A stretch of 22,873 nt of DNA from an uncultured Porphyromonas sp. (GTDB taxonomy: Bacteria; Bacteroidota; Bacteroidia; Bacteroidales; Porphyromonadaceae). The notes beneath the pieces are model-generated. The model was given only the letters and a program-made list of their open reading frames with translations. It made no database searches and was not told the DNA's origin. The position numbers were made by a program, and so were the translations under genes. The stretch lies in NCBI GenBank assembly GCA_945867245.1, contig CAMBHQ010000001.1, positions 1 through 22,873 of the forward strand, given 5' to 3'. Positions 7,877 to 15,972 of this stretch are shown here, in pieces (within the stretch, counting starts at the first letter, position 1; the number at the start of each line of letters is the position of its first letter).

Positions 7877-9295
7877 TTAGACTCTGCGCATATTGAAGCG
7901 TATCACCTGCTTCATCGTACCACCGACGTTCTCATTGCGTATCCACACGTCGAGGAAGATACCCTTGCTAACGTTGCGGTACTTATACATATTGAGGAAG
8001 TCTATCTTGGATATCATCTCGAAGCCCTCCTCGGCGAGCATCTTGCGGAACTCACGCGTCAGATAAGGCGTTCCCTTGTGGAAGAAGTAGGCGTAGCGAT
8101 AGTCATCGAAGGCCTGCACGCTCTGGTCCCCGAGGTAGTAACGACGATACAACGAGGGGCTAGAGGTCTGGAAGTATAGGTCCTTGGCGCTGCTCTTCTC
8201 GGGTACATAGGTACCGCCATTGGCAGCCTCGTAGGCCTGTATCTTGGCCTCATCACCGATCTTGAAGTCTAGGCAACCATAGGGGAACTGAGTGAAGACA
8301 GGCATACCGGCAGGCTGCTCGGGCAGGAAGCGGAAATTGATATACGCTGGTACATCCCCCTTGGCAGCCACTAGTGAGGCCTCCATATTAATATCGGGCT
8401 GTACATAGATGTTGCCGAAGTCAAAGAGGAAGCTCTTGCTCTTGAGGAAGTCTACCACCTTGGTCTTGTACTGCTCCTGAGCTATTATATCGTTGCTCGC
8501 AGGATACAGCTTGGCCTCTACATACTGATTGTTGGCGAAGGTGTACTCTACCCTAGGGAAGAGCGGACTACGTGTGGCATAGCCATAGGTAGACGAGTTG
8601 ATAAAGCCATCGGGCATCTTGACCAAAGTGCTGTGTCTGGCCTTCTCGAAGGCCTGCACCTCGTAGGGGTTGGAGAGGAACTCGCCGAAGGGCAGTATGA
8701 AGGTCTGTATGCCACTCTGTACGATGGTATAGGTACCGAGTACTGTCCCCTGCTCCACTAGACGTACAGTAGCCTGGCGCGGAGCCAATTCGGAGTTCTC
8801 CTCCACGGTAATCTCTGCTCGGCGCTTAGTGTAGTTGGGACTCAGCTGCACCCAGCTCTCGTCGCTCTCTAGCTGCCAGTTCTGCGTATTGGTAGAGACG
8901 TAGAAATACTTCAGCCCCCCGAGGTCATCGACCTCATCTGTAGCGGGGAAGAGCTTAGCCTCTTTGGGCGCACCCGACTGCGATATCATTACGGCCGACA
9001 TCTGACCACCGGCTATCACCTTGACCTCAGCCTGTCTAGTATCGGTGCTGTAGTTGGGCTCTACAGAGACCTTGAGGATAGAGCCCTCGGTCTCTGTCTG
9101 TAGCCACGAGGCCTCGGCTATGGCCTCCCAGGCTTGAGCAGACTTCACGCTCAGCGTGTATTCGTTGCCTGTGGCCTCGGCACTGATAGCAGACTCCGAG
9201 ATGGATATCGGCTCGGTGCTCGGTGCCTCGTATTGGCTGCAGCCCTGTAGCACTAGAGCGAGGCTAAGTGCTAGGGCGAATATATTTAGCTTCAT
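7877..9295 (-). CDS. BACON-domain lipoprotein, second of three tandem paralogues
   Basis: The protein has 472 residues with signal MKLNIFALALSLALVLQGC, lipobox LQGC (Cys19). Two BACON domains are visible (WEAIAEASWLQTE and VMISQSG; WQLESDESWVQLSP and YTIVQSG). The C-terminal region has the family motifs FILPFGEFL, FEKARHS, PDG, SPLFPRVEY, FPYGCLDF, NGGTY and LTREFRKMLAEEGFE. It lies 27 bp downstream of the first paralogue and 35 bp upstream of the third, all in one direction, with no promoter seen between. Like its neighbours it should be lipid-anchored, and may face the outside in a Bacteroidales envelope, but it lacks the usual acidic export signal right after the Cys (SQYEAPSTE follows), so surface exposure is uncertain. 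Confidence 0.85.
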   Translation of the reverse strand: MKLNIFALALSLALVLQGCSQYEAPSTEPISISESAISAEATGNEYTLSVKSAQAWEAIAEASWLQTETEGSILKVSVEPNYSTDTRQAEVKVIAGGQMSAVMISQSGAPKEAKLFPATDEVDDLGGLKYFYVSTNTQNWQLESDESWVQLSPNYTKRRAEITVEENSELAPRQATVRLVEQGTVLGTYTIVQSGIQTFILPFGEFLSNPYEVQAFEKARHSTLVKMPDGFINSSTYGYATRSPLFPRVEYTFANNQYVEAKLYPASNDIIAQEQYKTKVVDFLKSKSFLFDFGNIYVQPDINMEASLVAAKGDVPAYINFRFLPEQPAGMPVFTQFPYGCLDFKIGDEAKIQAYEAANGGTYVPEKSSAKDLYFQTSSPSLYRRYYLGDQSVQAFDDYRYAYFFHKGTPYLTREFRKMLAEEGFEMISKIDFLNMYKYRNVSKGIFLDVWIRNENVGGTMKQVIRFNMRRV

Positions 9296-9322
9296 ATTAT
9301 ATTATCGTTTATGATGGTACTA

Positions 9323-10810
9323 CTATCCGATAGGGATAACGTTGTAGGCGAGGACGCCCTGGCCATTCCATTTACCATAGTAAAACTTCAGGGCCACACG
9401 CTTCTCTCGGTGGATATAGGTGTAGATGCTCCCCTTGTTGTCTATATCATTGAGCTCGTAGCCCTCTCTAGCCAGTAGCGCCTGTAGCTCCTTGGTCATA
9501 AAGTAGAGTTTGGCATAGCTATACAGCCCTGTCTCTAGCTTATCCGTAAAGAAGATCGTCTGTACGAGCTTGCCCTGAGTATTGAAGACATAGCTACGTG
9601 CATAGAACGGAGCGCCCGAGAGGAATATCTCGATAGGCACACCCGACTGGCGCTTGTACACCCCAGACCAGGTCTCGGAGTACTTACCGCCTATCTGCGC
9701 TTCGTGCGCCTGTATCAGGGCCAGTGTACCATCAGCAAAGTTGCGATAGCCTAGGCTAATGCTGTCTAGAGTGCTGTAGCTCTGTGGCTGCTCTACGATG
9801 GGCGTGAATACGACCTCGGCCTGCTCGCCCTTGACCGCCACGACCGCTGTTACCTTGGATGCCGTATTCCTGTAGACCTTGGTATAGCTAGTGAGCGTAG
9901 TAGGCGAATTGAGCTGTACCTCGAAGCCCTGCCCGCGCAGGTAAGTATCGAAGGCTGCATCGCGTACCACCTGAGCATTAGCAGGTAGTAGGATGACACG
10001 GAACATAAAGTTACCCTGCAAATCCTGCATCTCGTACTTCACGAAGGGGAAGAGTCTAGAGCCCGTCTCATACACGTAGAAAGGCTTCTCGGCACTCACC
10101 TGTGTAGCCTCGGCGGGACCCTCTACGAAGACGCTACGACGGGCCATCTCCTTGGTATCAAAGCTAGCACGGTTGCCCCCCCACTCAAAGAAAGGCAGTA
10201 TATAGCTGAGCCCAGCCTGCTGTGTAATCGTTATCGGTGTAGTACCCCCCGAGTGTACGAGCTGTAGTTGTAGCGTGCGAGACTCGTAGGCCCTGTTTTC
10301 GCTGATGCTGAGCAGGAATCTTTTGAGGTGTGGCTCGGCTGTAACCTGTAGCCAATCATTCTCGGGGACCTCCACACGCCAATCCTCCGAGAGGCTGTTG
10401 AGCGTAATCTCGTAGTTGCCCGACCAATAGCCATAGGTATAGGCATCCTCAGACACAGATACTGCTGTAGAGAGACCGGCCTGCTCTACACGTATCTTCT
10501 GACGCTGCTGACCAGAGAAAATGGTTAGTTCTGCTGTACGCTTGGTAGTCTGCGGATTGGCCTGAGCTACTAGACTAAGCGTATTGTCCGATACCTGCGT
10601 AGCACGTAGCCACGAGGCATTGCTGTACACCTCATAGCTCTGATTGGTCTCGAAGCTAATCCTCTGCTCCGAGGCCTCCGCACCAAAAGAAACAAGCTCT
10701 GAGGTACCATCTGCTAAGCGAAAGAAACGCTCCTCCACATGGGAGTCCGAGCAGGAGGCAAACACCCCCAGCGTTAGCAGAAAGAAGAATTTGAGTAATT
10801 CTCTTTTCAT
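9323..10810 (-). CDS. BACON-domain lipoprotein, first gene of the five-gene operon
   Basis: The protein has 495 residues. The signal MKRELLKFFFLLTLGVFASC has lipobox FASC (Cys20). Two BACON domains carry YEVYSNASWLRAT, IRVEQAG, WRVEVPENDWLQV and ITITQQAG. The C-terminal region follows the family plan (YILPFFEW, MARRS, SRLFPFVKY, IGGKY, MTKELQALLAREGYE) but is the most divergent of the three: it replaces FPY..DF with LGYRNFADG and HGGT with IGGKY. The residues just after Cys20 (SDSHVEE) are polar and acidic, which in Bacteroidetes can favour surface export of lipoproteins. It is the first gene after the promoter at 10915-10922 and heads the operon ending at the terminator 2645-2688. Confidence 0.85.
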   Translation of the reverse strand: MKRELLKFFFLLTLGVFASCSDSHVEERFFRLADGTSELVSFGAEASEQRISFETNQSYEVYSNASWLRATQVSDNTLSLVAQANPQTTKRTAELTIFSGQQRQKIRVEQAGLSTAVSVSEDAYTYGYWSGNYEITLNSLSEDWRVEVPENDWLQVTAEPHLKRFLLSISENRAYESRTLQLQLVHSGGTTPITITQQAGLSYILPFFEWGGNRASFDTKEMARRSVFVEGPAEATQVSAEKPFYVYETGSRLFPFVKYEMQDLQGNFMFRVILLPANAQVVRDAAFDTYLRGQGFEVQLNSPTTLTSYTKVYRNTASKVTAVVAVKGEQAEVVFTPIVEQPQSYSTLDSISLGYRNFADGTLALIQAHEAQIGGKYSETWSGVYKRQSGVPIEIFLSGAPFYARSYVFNTQGKLVQTIFFTDKLETGLYSYAKLYFMTKELQALLAREGYELNDIDNKGSIYTYIHREKRVALKFYYGKWNGQGVLAYNVIPIG

Positions 10811-10914
10811 CCTTAGTTGTTTTGTTTGTATTAGATATTATCTCACAGTGACATAACAGAGGGAATAGCCACCTCTAAAGTATTGATTCATACTCCCCGT
10901 GTCATTATCTACCA

Positions 10915-10922
10915 CAAAAGTA
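10915..10922 (-). promoter_or_regulatory. -7 promoter box for the BACON/S8/PorV-like operon
   Basis: The minus strand reads TACTTTTG, a perfect TAnnTTTG match, about 100 bp upstream of the ATG at 10810. A second identical box lies at 10967-10974. Neither has a clear TTTG -33 element, so one or both may depend on an activator or alternative sigma factor. The 5' leader just before the ATG is AC-rich, as is usual for Bacteroidetes start sites. Confidence 0.5.
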
Positions 10923-11065
10923 CTAAATTCGACGAATAATAGCAGCTCTATAAAGGCAACAGGGCTCAAAAGTATCAGACAATAGGGCATAATACCTCCA
11001 TCGTGTCCCCTCGCCTACTCTCAATAGCCTCACCCTCTAGGGCGCTCCAATATCGGTGCATATCA

Positions 11066-11398
11066 TGTGGATAAGCTGTGAATAACCGGTGCTTAGGCCC
11101 GATGCCTCGGAGGGGGCTGTCGATAAGGGGGCATTAAGCACACATTGCATTCACATTGGCCTCAGTCGGACTTTATACCCTGTCGACAATGTCTATATGT
11201 ATAGGCTGATGCCCACAAGAGCCTATATATAGGGGCTTGCGCGTCCTCCGAGTCGATTGAGCATAAGTAGCCCAACGATCACAGCCGAGCGCCCGCCAAG
11301 GGCTACCCGCCGAGCAATACCCACACTATACACGCCTATTACTACTACTATCTTTTTATATAGCTTATAAAAAATAAAGTTATAGTAGCTGTGGATAA
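11066..11398. other. Candidate replication origin: DnaA-box cluster plus AT-rich unwinding core
   Basis: On the plus strand there are two consensus DnaA boxes in reverse (TGTGGATAA at 11066-11074 and 11390-11398), a close variant (TGTGAATAA, 11077-11085) 11 bp from the first, and a one-mismatch box (TGTCGATAA, 11118-11126), all in the same orientation. On the minus strand the last box is followed by G and then CTACTATAACTT (11377-11388), which resembles a DnaA-trio element, and then by an AT-rich stretch (about 11341-11388). Another TTACTACTACTA run borders the other side of that stretch (plus strand, 11339-11350). Genes on both sides point away from here. The boxes are seen directly; origin function is inference. 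No gene is evident between 10923 and 11617. Confidence 0.45.
11193..11232. repeat. AT-rich inverted repeat inside the candidate origin
   Basis: CTATATGTATAGGCT (11193-11207) can pair with AGCCTATATATAG (11220-11232): 13 bp with a 2-nt bulge and a 12-nt loop. There is no T-run, so it is not a convincing terminator. It lies between the left and right DnaA boxes. Confidence 0.5.
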
Positions 11399-11412
11399 AA
11401 GTAATCAGTGGC

Positions 11413-11476
11413 TAGTGATCAGTGGGCAGTTACTGGCGCACGCTACTAGCCACCGCTCACTGACCACTGATCACTA
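11413..11476. repeat. Inverted heptamer arrays forming an 18-bp hairpin arm
   Basis: TAGTGATCAGTGGGCAGT (11413-11430) is complementary at 17 of 18 positions to 11459-11476, with a 28-nt loop. Both arms are made of the CCACTGA/TCACTAG heptamers also seen at 2598-2639, here once in each orientation. It directly precedes repeat copy B. Confidence 0.65.
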
Positions 11477-11487
11477 GGTGGCCACTC

Positions 11488-11579
11488 GGCCGCCTAATAG
11501 GTCGCCACTTGTCCGCCTAATAGATCGACGATCGTCCGCCTACTAGGCGGCCAAAGGTCTGCCTATAGAGTGGGCATAT
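11488..11579 (+). repeat. Four degenerate 23-bp tandem units, copy B
   Basis: Units start at 11488, 11511, 11534 and 11557. The shared core is GTCCGCCTAATAG; the third unit contains the palindrome CCGCCTACTAGGCGG. The block aligns unit for unit with copy A at 2415-2506 and keeps the same flanks (CCACTCGG on the left, CTATAGAGT in the last unit). No spacers or cas genes are present. Confidence 0.75.
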
Positions 11580-11617
11580 ACGCCGTGGCTAGAGATTATG
11601 AAAAAACGATAGTATTG

Positions 11618-11648
11618 TTTGTATTATTGGGATATCTTTATATCTTTG
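11618..11648 (+). promoter_or_regulatory. Near-ideal Bacteroidetes promoter for the leader RNA / Ca2+ ATPase operon
   Basis: TTTG (11618-11621), a 19-bp spacer and TATCTTTG (11641-11648) match the -33/-7 consensus completely. Transcription should start near 11655, leaving a leader of about 237 nt before the ATG at 11892. It is the only promoter in the window with both elements perfect. Confidence 0.75.
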
Positions 11649-11708
11649 TAGTGAGATTTTGAGAACCTAATCTCTCGATATTGTAGCGTTTGCTGCTTAG
11701 CTTCACCC

Positions 11709-11852
11709 CCTGATGGAACCTAGGAAATTTCAATAGGGATGAAAACAGTGAAGGTAGGTTAGTGAACGTCCGCGTGCTACGTGGACGTAACTTACCCACT
11801 GTTTTCAGGGCTTTCCTAAGGCCTCATCAGGAGTGTGGGAGTTACGTCCGCG
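11709..11852 (+). ncRNA. Structured leader RNA with two competing folds (unidentified)
   Basis: The 5' leader folds into a rod of nested stems: P1 11709-11715/11825-11831 (7 bp, perfect), P2 11719-11727/11812-11821 (9 bp, one bulge), P3 11741-11750/11797-11806 (10 bp, perfect), P4 11753-11761/11788-11796 (9 bp, one G-U) and P5 11767-11771/11783-11787 with an 11-nt loop. A competing helix, 11780-11792 with 11840-11852 (13 bp, one G-U), uses the 3' strands of P4 and P5 and cannot coexist with them. This arrangement is typical of riboswitches or attenuators, but I recognise no known class. It lies 40 nt upstream of the Ca2+ ATPase start and no U-tract follows, so control at translation or by a factor is as likely as intrinsic termination. 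A stand-alone sRNA is also possible. Confidence 0.6.
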
Positions 11853-11891
11853 CTATTTATATCTGGTTTGTAGAACTATAAGAAAAGCAAT

Positions 11892-14579
11892 ATGGATATA
11901 AAACGACGAGGTTTAACTACCGAAGAGGTCTTGAGAAGTCGAGAGGAGCATGGCGCTAACACATTGACACCTCCTCAGAAGGAATCTATATGGACCAAGT
12001 TTCTAGAGAAGTTTAGCGACCCTATCATCATCATACTCTTGGTGGCTATGGTTCTCTCCTTGGGATTGGCTAGCTACCACTACTTGGGAGATAATGATCT
12101 TTCTCACTTTTGGGAGCCTGTAGGAGTACTCTTAGCAGTTTTGTTGGCCACAGGGGTAGCTTTTTACTTTGAGTTGAAAAGTGAGAAAGAGTTTGAGATC
12201 CTCAATCAGGTCAATGATGACATATACTATAAGGTATATCGTGATGGCCATATCAGTCAAGTATTAAAAGCTGAGCTTGTAGTTGGGGACTTGGTCGTTT
12301 TGGAGACAGGAGAGCAGATTCCCGCTGATGGTACGCTTGTAGAGGCTGTCTCACTACAAGTAGACGAATCCTCGCTCACGGGAGAGCCTCTGGTGAGTAA
12401 AAGTATCAATGAGAGCGAGTTTGATCCCGAAGCGACTTATCCTACTAACTATATCTGTCGTGGTACTACCGTGCTAGATGGGCATTGCCTATTCCGTATT
12501 GATAAGGTCGGGGATAAGACCGAGTATGGTAAGGTATTTGAGGGTGCTCAGATCGACGATAGCGTCAAGACACCTCTGAATAATCAGCTGGACAAATTAG
12601 CGAATACAATTACCTGGGTAAGTTACGGCATCGCTGCGCTAGTGTTAGTAGGGTCAGCTGTTATTTATGCTCTACAGGGAGGGTTTTCATCCTTCGATTG
12701 GACACACGCTTTGGATTTCTTCTTGCCGAAGATTATGATTGCTGTAACGGTCATCGTTGTGGCAGTTCCAGAGGGTCTGCCTATGAGTGTTACGCTCAGC
12801 CTAGCCTATAGTATGCGTAGTATGATGAAGACGAACAACTTGGTTCGTCGTATGCATGCATGCGAGACCATGGGGGCAGCGACTGTTATTTGTACCGATA
12901 AGACCGGCACACTGACTCAGAATAGGATGACAGTTGCCTCTACAGAGTTTGAATCGATGTATGTGTATCAGGGCAGTTCTATGCTCTATGCTGCGATGGC
13001 TATAAACTCGACAGCTCACTTAGATGCCAAAGGAGATGACAAGGTAGAGGTACTCGGAAACCCTACAGAGGGGGCCTTGCTGCTTTGGCTAAGAGGACAA
13101 GGGGTAAGCTACGAACAATTACGCGAGCGAAATCCCCTAGTAGCCCAATTGACGTTCTCTACCGAGCGTAAGTATATGGCTACGGTGGCGGAGTTCGAGG
13201 GACGAAAAATACTATTCGTCAAAGGGGCTCCCGAGATTATCCTAGAGCTATGTCAGACCTCCGAAAAACAGCAAAATCATTATAAGAATCGACTACAGGA
13301 GTATCAAGGCAAAGCATATCGTACTATAGGCTTTGCATATACCTATCTGGATGAAGAAACCCAACCATGGCGGGACGGACGACTAACAGTGTCAGGATTA
13401 ACCTTTATGGGAGTTGTCGGTATTAGCGATCCTATCCGCCCCGAAGTCCCCGAGGCTATCCGATGCTGTATGGAGGCTGGGATTCAGGTGAAGATCGTAA
13501 CAGGTGATACCCCTGGTACAGCCAAGGAAATAGGACGGCAAATTGGCCTGTGGGATGAGACCTGTACAGATCGTAACCTGATAACAGGCACAGAGTTCGC
13601 GGCGATGACGGATGAGGAGCTACTCCCCCGAGTGGCGGATATCCGCATTATGAGTAGAGCTCGCCCAATGGACAAGGAACGTCTAGTACGCCTCTTGCAA
13701 CAGCGGGGCGAAGTCGTGGCTGTAACGGGTGATGGTACAAATGATGCTCCTGCTCTAAACAGAGCCCAAGTGGGTCTGTCTATGGGGGATGGAACGTCTG
13801 TCGCTAAGGAAGCGAGTGATATCACGATATTAGACAATTCGTTTGCCTCGATCACGCAGGCTGTTATGTGGGGACGCTCTTTGTACCTCAATATTCAGCG
13901 TTTTATCCTCTTCCAGATGACTATCAATGTGGCAGCTTGTATCATTGTACTGATCGGAGCATTTTTGGGGACTGAGAGCCCATTGACGGTAACGCAGATG
14001 CTATGGGTGAACCTTATTATGGACACCTTCGCAGCTCTAGCTTTGGCATCTCTACCTCCTAGCCAAAGGGTGATGACAGCTAAGCCTCGTAAGCAAACAG
14101 ATAACATCGTTAGTCCTGCTATGGCCAAGCGTATATTCGGTCTTGGAGGTTTCTTTGTACTGCTGCTCTTTGCTCTGATACAGTATCTCAAGCACACAGA
14201 CCTGACCTCACTAGCTGACTTTAGCTTTGTAGAGATGAGTCACCACCTCTTTGACTTCTCGGAGGGCTCTTTCTCAGGTTATGAGTTATCAGTATTCTTC
14301 AGTCTATTTGTATTCCTTCAGTTTTGGAATATGTTCAATGCTAAGGCCTACAACTCTGGGAGCTCCGCCCTATCTTACTTAGGTCAGTGTAAAAATTTCA
14401 TACTGATTTCGTTGCTTATCTTGCTGGGTCAGATAGCGATTACTAGCTTCGGGGGAGAAATGTTCCGTGTTATTCCCCTAGACTTCAATACTTGGCTTAT
14501 TATCATTGTTAGCACCAGCCTAGTGCTATGGGGTGGAGAACTGATCCGTCTTTTGGGGACAAGAGTAAACACTAAGTAA
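11892..14579 (+). CDS. Calcium-transporting P-type ATPase, PMCA type
   Basis: The protein has 895 residues, normal for a bacterial type IIB Ca2+ ATPase. In order: N-terminal cation-ATPase segment; M1-M2 (about 43-97); actuator domain with TGE at 163-165; M3-M4 with VPEGLP (Glu294, Ca2+ ligand region); phosphorylation site DKTGTLT with Asp336; nucleotide-binding KGAPE; hinge TGDGTNDAP (Asp614, Asp618); then M5 (FQMTINVAA), M6 (WVNLIMDTFAALAL, with ligand Asn and Asp) and four further helices. All catalytic residues are intact. It should export Ca2+ from the cytosol using ATP. It follows a strong promoter and structured leader, and its stop is 9 bp before the vWA-like lipoprotein gene, so it probably shares a transcript with the tubulin/Hsp70 cluster. 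That link may be functional or only positional. Confidence 0.95.
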   Translation: MDIKRRGLTTEEVLRSREEHGANTLTPPQKESIWTKFLEKFSDPIIIILLVAMVLSLGLASYHYLGDNDLSHFWEPVGVLLAVLLATGVAFYFELKSEKEFEILNQVNDDIYYKVYRDGHISQVLKAELVVGDLVVLETGEQIPADGTLVEAVSLQVDESSLTGEPLVSKSINESEFDPEATYPTNYICRGTTVLDGHCLFRIDKVGDKTEYGKVFEGAQIDDSVKTPLNNQLDKLANTITWVSYGIAALVLVGSAVIYALQGGFSSFDWTHALDFFLPKIMIAVTVIVVAVPEGLPMSVTLSLAYSMRSMMKTNNLVRRMHACETMGAATVICTDKTGTLTQNRMTVASTEFESMYVYQGSSMLYAAMAINSTAHLDAKGDDKVEVLGNPTEGALLLWLRGQGVSYEQLRERNPLVAQLTFSTERKYMATVAEFEGRKILFVKGAPEIILELCQTSEKQQNHYKNRLQEYQGKAYRTIGFAYTYLDEETQPWRDGRLTVSGLTFMGVVGISDPIRPEVPEAIRCCMEAGIQVKIVTGDTPGTAKEIGRQIGLWDETCTDRNLITGTEFAAMTDEELLPRVADIRIMSRARPMDKERLVRLLQQRGEVVAVTGDGTNDAPALNRAQVGLSMGDGTSVAKEASDITILDNSFASITQAVMWGRSLYLNIQRFILFQMTINVAACIIVLIGAFLGTESPLTVTQMLWVNLIMDTFAALALASLPPSQRVMTAKPRKQTDNIVSPAMAKRIFGLGGFFVLLLFALIQYLKHTDLTSLADFSFVEMSHHLFDFSEGSFSGYELSVFFSLFVFLQFWNMFNAKAYNSGSSALSYLGQCKNFILISLLILLGQIAITSFGGEMFRVIPLDFNTWLIIIVSTSLVLWGGELIRLLGTRVNTK

Positions 14580-14588
14580 TCAATAACT

Positions 14589-15950
14589 ATGTCTGAGAAA
14601 AAGAAACTACTATTATCCTCTGCTATGGCGTTTGTGCTTAGCGCCTTGGGGGCTTGTTCATCGTCAGCGAGCTTGGGGAGTGAGCATCTAAAAGATTTTC
14701 ACACCCGCTACATGGAGCAGGCGAAAGATGAGCTTAGCCCCAATGCTTTACATCTTTATGTGGACAACTCATATTGTATTGCTCAGGGGCAGCACTCTAG
14801 CTTTTATAAGGAACTAGTGCCTGTTTTGACGAGGCGTTGCCAAGAGTACTATTCAATTAAAGGAGCCAATATAGTGCAGGAAGATCTTACTGCAGAGGAT
14901 GCCTATAAGCGCCTGTTGTCTATCGAGGATGTACCTTATGCTGCTATTAAAGAAGCTGCCGAGCGTATTGTTCGGGGGAATAGTGAGGCTGTGCTGATGA
15001 CTGATTGCGAGTATTACGAGCAGACGATAGCCCGTGGCAATACCAATAATGCCTACTTAGAGGGCGTCTTTGCTACTTGGTTGGAGCGTGGTCATGATAT
15101 CTACATTATTGCGGAGCCTTATACAGAGACTACGGCCAAGGGTAATTTCGCCAAAAAGCGTTTCTATATAGTGTTTACAAGTGATAAACTTGAGCACAAT
15201 ATATATGCAGAGCTGAGTAAAAATGTTAATCTTAATAGGGAGGGGGTAAAGACTCTGCATCTTAGTGCTACCCCCCCGATGATAGTCGAGACACAATCTA
15301 AGCCAGAACCGACTTTAGCGGCACAAGTATCCTCTTATGGTCGCTACGAGGTCCAGGATTGGCAAATAGACTGGTCGAGTATCCAGAGTATCCTGATGCA
15401 GGAGACCGATCTAGACGGGCAGCCTAATGCTAATGGGCAAGCTGTTATTACGGGCCTCGCCTTCAATTCTAGGGAGGGCGACTTGCTTCGTGTAGATGAT
15501 GTGCGGATACGAGTGTTGCCCCTAAATACAGTTTACTCGGATTTTGTCCAGAGTCTTGAACCTGCGAGTGGCGTATCCGCTCCACAAGTGCACACAATAC
15601 AAGCACTCCCAGAGGCTCCGAACTTTATGCTTCTAGACGAAAAACTATGGAAGAGTAAGCGTCAAATAGCACTGTACTTAGATAGACAGAACTTCGACCC
15701 AACAATATTAGATAATAGTGCTGCGGGGGCAAACTTCTTTCGTATCGACATCTTGGCGGATAAGGTTAGCAATATCACCAATAGCGATGATAAAATTCGC
15801 GAGATATTAGTTTTTGATGATATCTCTGGTGGGGGACAGAATGTATCCCTGTATGAGAGTGTTAAGATATGTCTCAATCGCCCCAAAATACAAAATCTAC
15901 TCAAGGAACAAGTCTTATATAGTATCTACGTCTCAACGTTAGCATATTAA
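14589..15950 (+). CDS. Lipoprotein with a vWA-like domain, start of the tubulin/Hsp70 cluster
   Basis: The protein has 453 residues. The signal carries lipobox LGAC with Cys23, so it should be exported and lipid-anchored. Residues about 50-190 look like a Rossmann-type vWA fold: a hydrophobic strand ending LHLYVDNSYC (Asp59, Ser61: a partial DxSxS metal site), a helix, then AVLMTDCEYY (Asp139 as a possible second metal ligand) and DIYIIAEPY. The rest (about 230-453) has no recognised domain. In published comparative genomics, vWA-domain proteins have, as I recall, been noted near some prokaryotic tubulin-like genes, which fits the context. Start chosen at the only ATG with a signal peptide, 9 bp after the ATPase stop and 22 bp before the membrane protein gene. 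The vWA call rests on motif pattern only. Confidence 0.7.
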   Translation: MSEKKKLLLSSAMAFVLSALGACSSSASLGSEHLKDFHTRYMEQAKDELSPNALHLYVDNSYCIAQGQHSSFYKELVPVLTRRCQEYYSIKGANIVQEDLTAEDAYKRLLSIEDVPYAAIKEAAERIVRGNSEAVLMTDCEYYEQTIARGNTNNAYLEGVFATWLERGHDIYIIAEPYTETTAKGNFAKKRFYIVFTSDKLEHNIYAELSKNVNLNREGVKTLHLSATPPMIVETQSKPEPTLAAQVSSYGRYEVQDWQIDWSSIQSILMQETDLDGQPNANGQAVITGLAFNSREGDLLRVDDVRIRVLPLNTVYSDFVQSLEPASGVSAPQVHTIQALPEAPNFMLLDEKLWKSKRQIALYLDRQNFDPTILDNSAAGANFFRIDILADKVSNITNSDDKIREILVFDDISGGGQNVSLYESVKICLNRPKIQNLLKEQVLYSIYVSTLAY

Positions 15951-15972
15951 TAACATCATAAGTATCACTAGT

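Noticed and set aside
11488-11579. CRISPR array
   Set aside because: The units are directly adjacent, degenerate and without unique spacers, and no cas genes are present.
11709-11852. Mn2+ (yybP-ykoY), M-box or NiCo riboswitch
   Set aside because: The conserved loop sequences I know for these classes, such as GGGGAGUAG, are not present; only the stems and the cation-pump context fit.
11655-11891. 6S RNA or SRP RNA
   Set aside because: The rod shape is suggestive, but the SRP GGAAG/AGCAG loop is missing and I cannot match a 6S central bubble with confidence.
10811-11891. tRNA or other known RNA genes in the 1.1-kb gap
   Set aside because: No cloverleaf or tRNA-like GTTCRA arm was seen; apart from the features listed I see nothing between 10923 and 11065.
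13484-13891. 135-aa minus-strand reading frame inside the Ca2+ ATPase
   Set aside because: It is the shadow of the conserved P-domain and resembles no protein.
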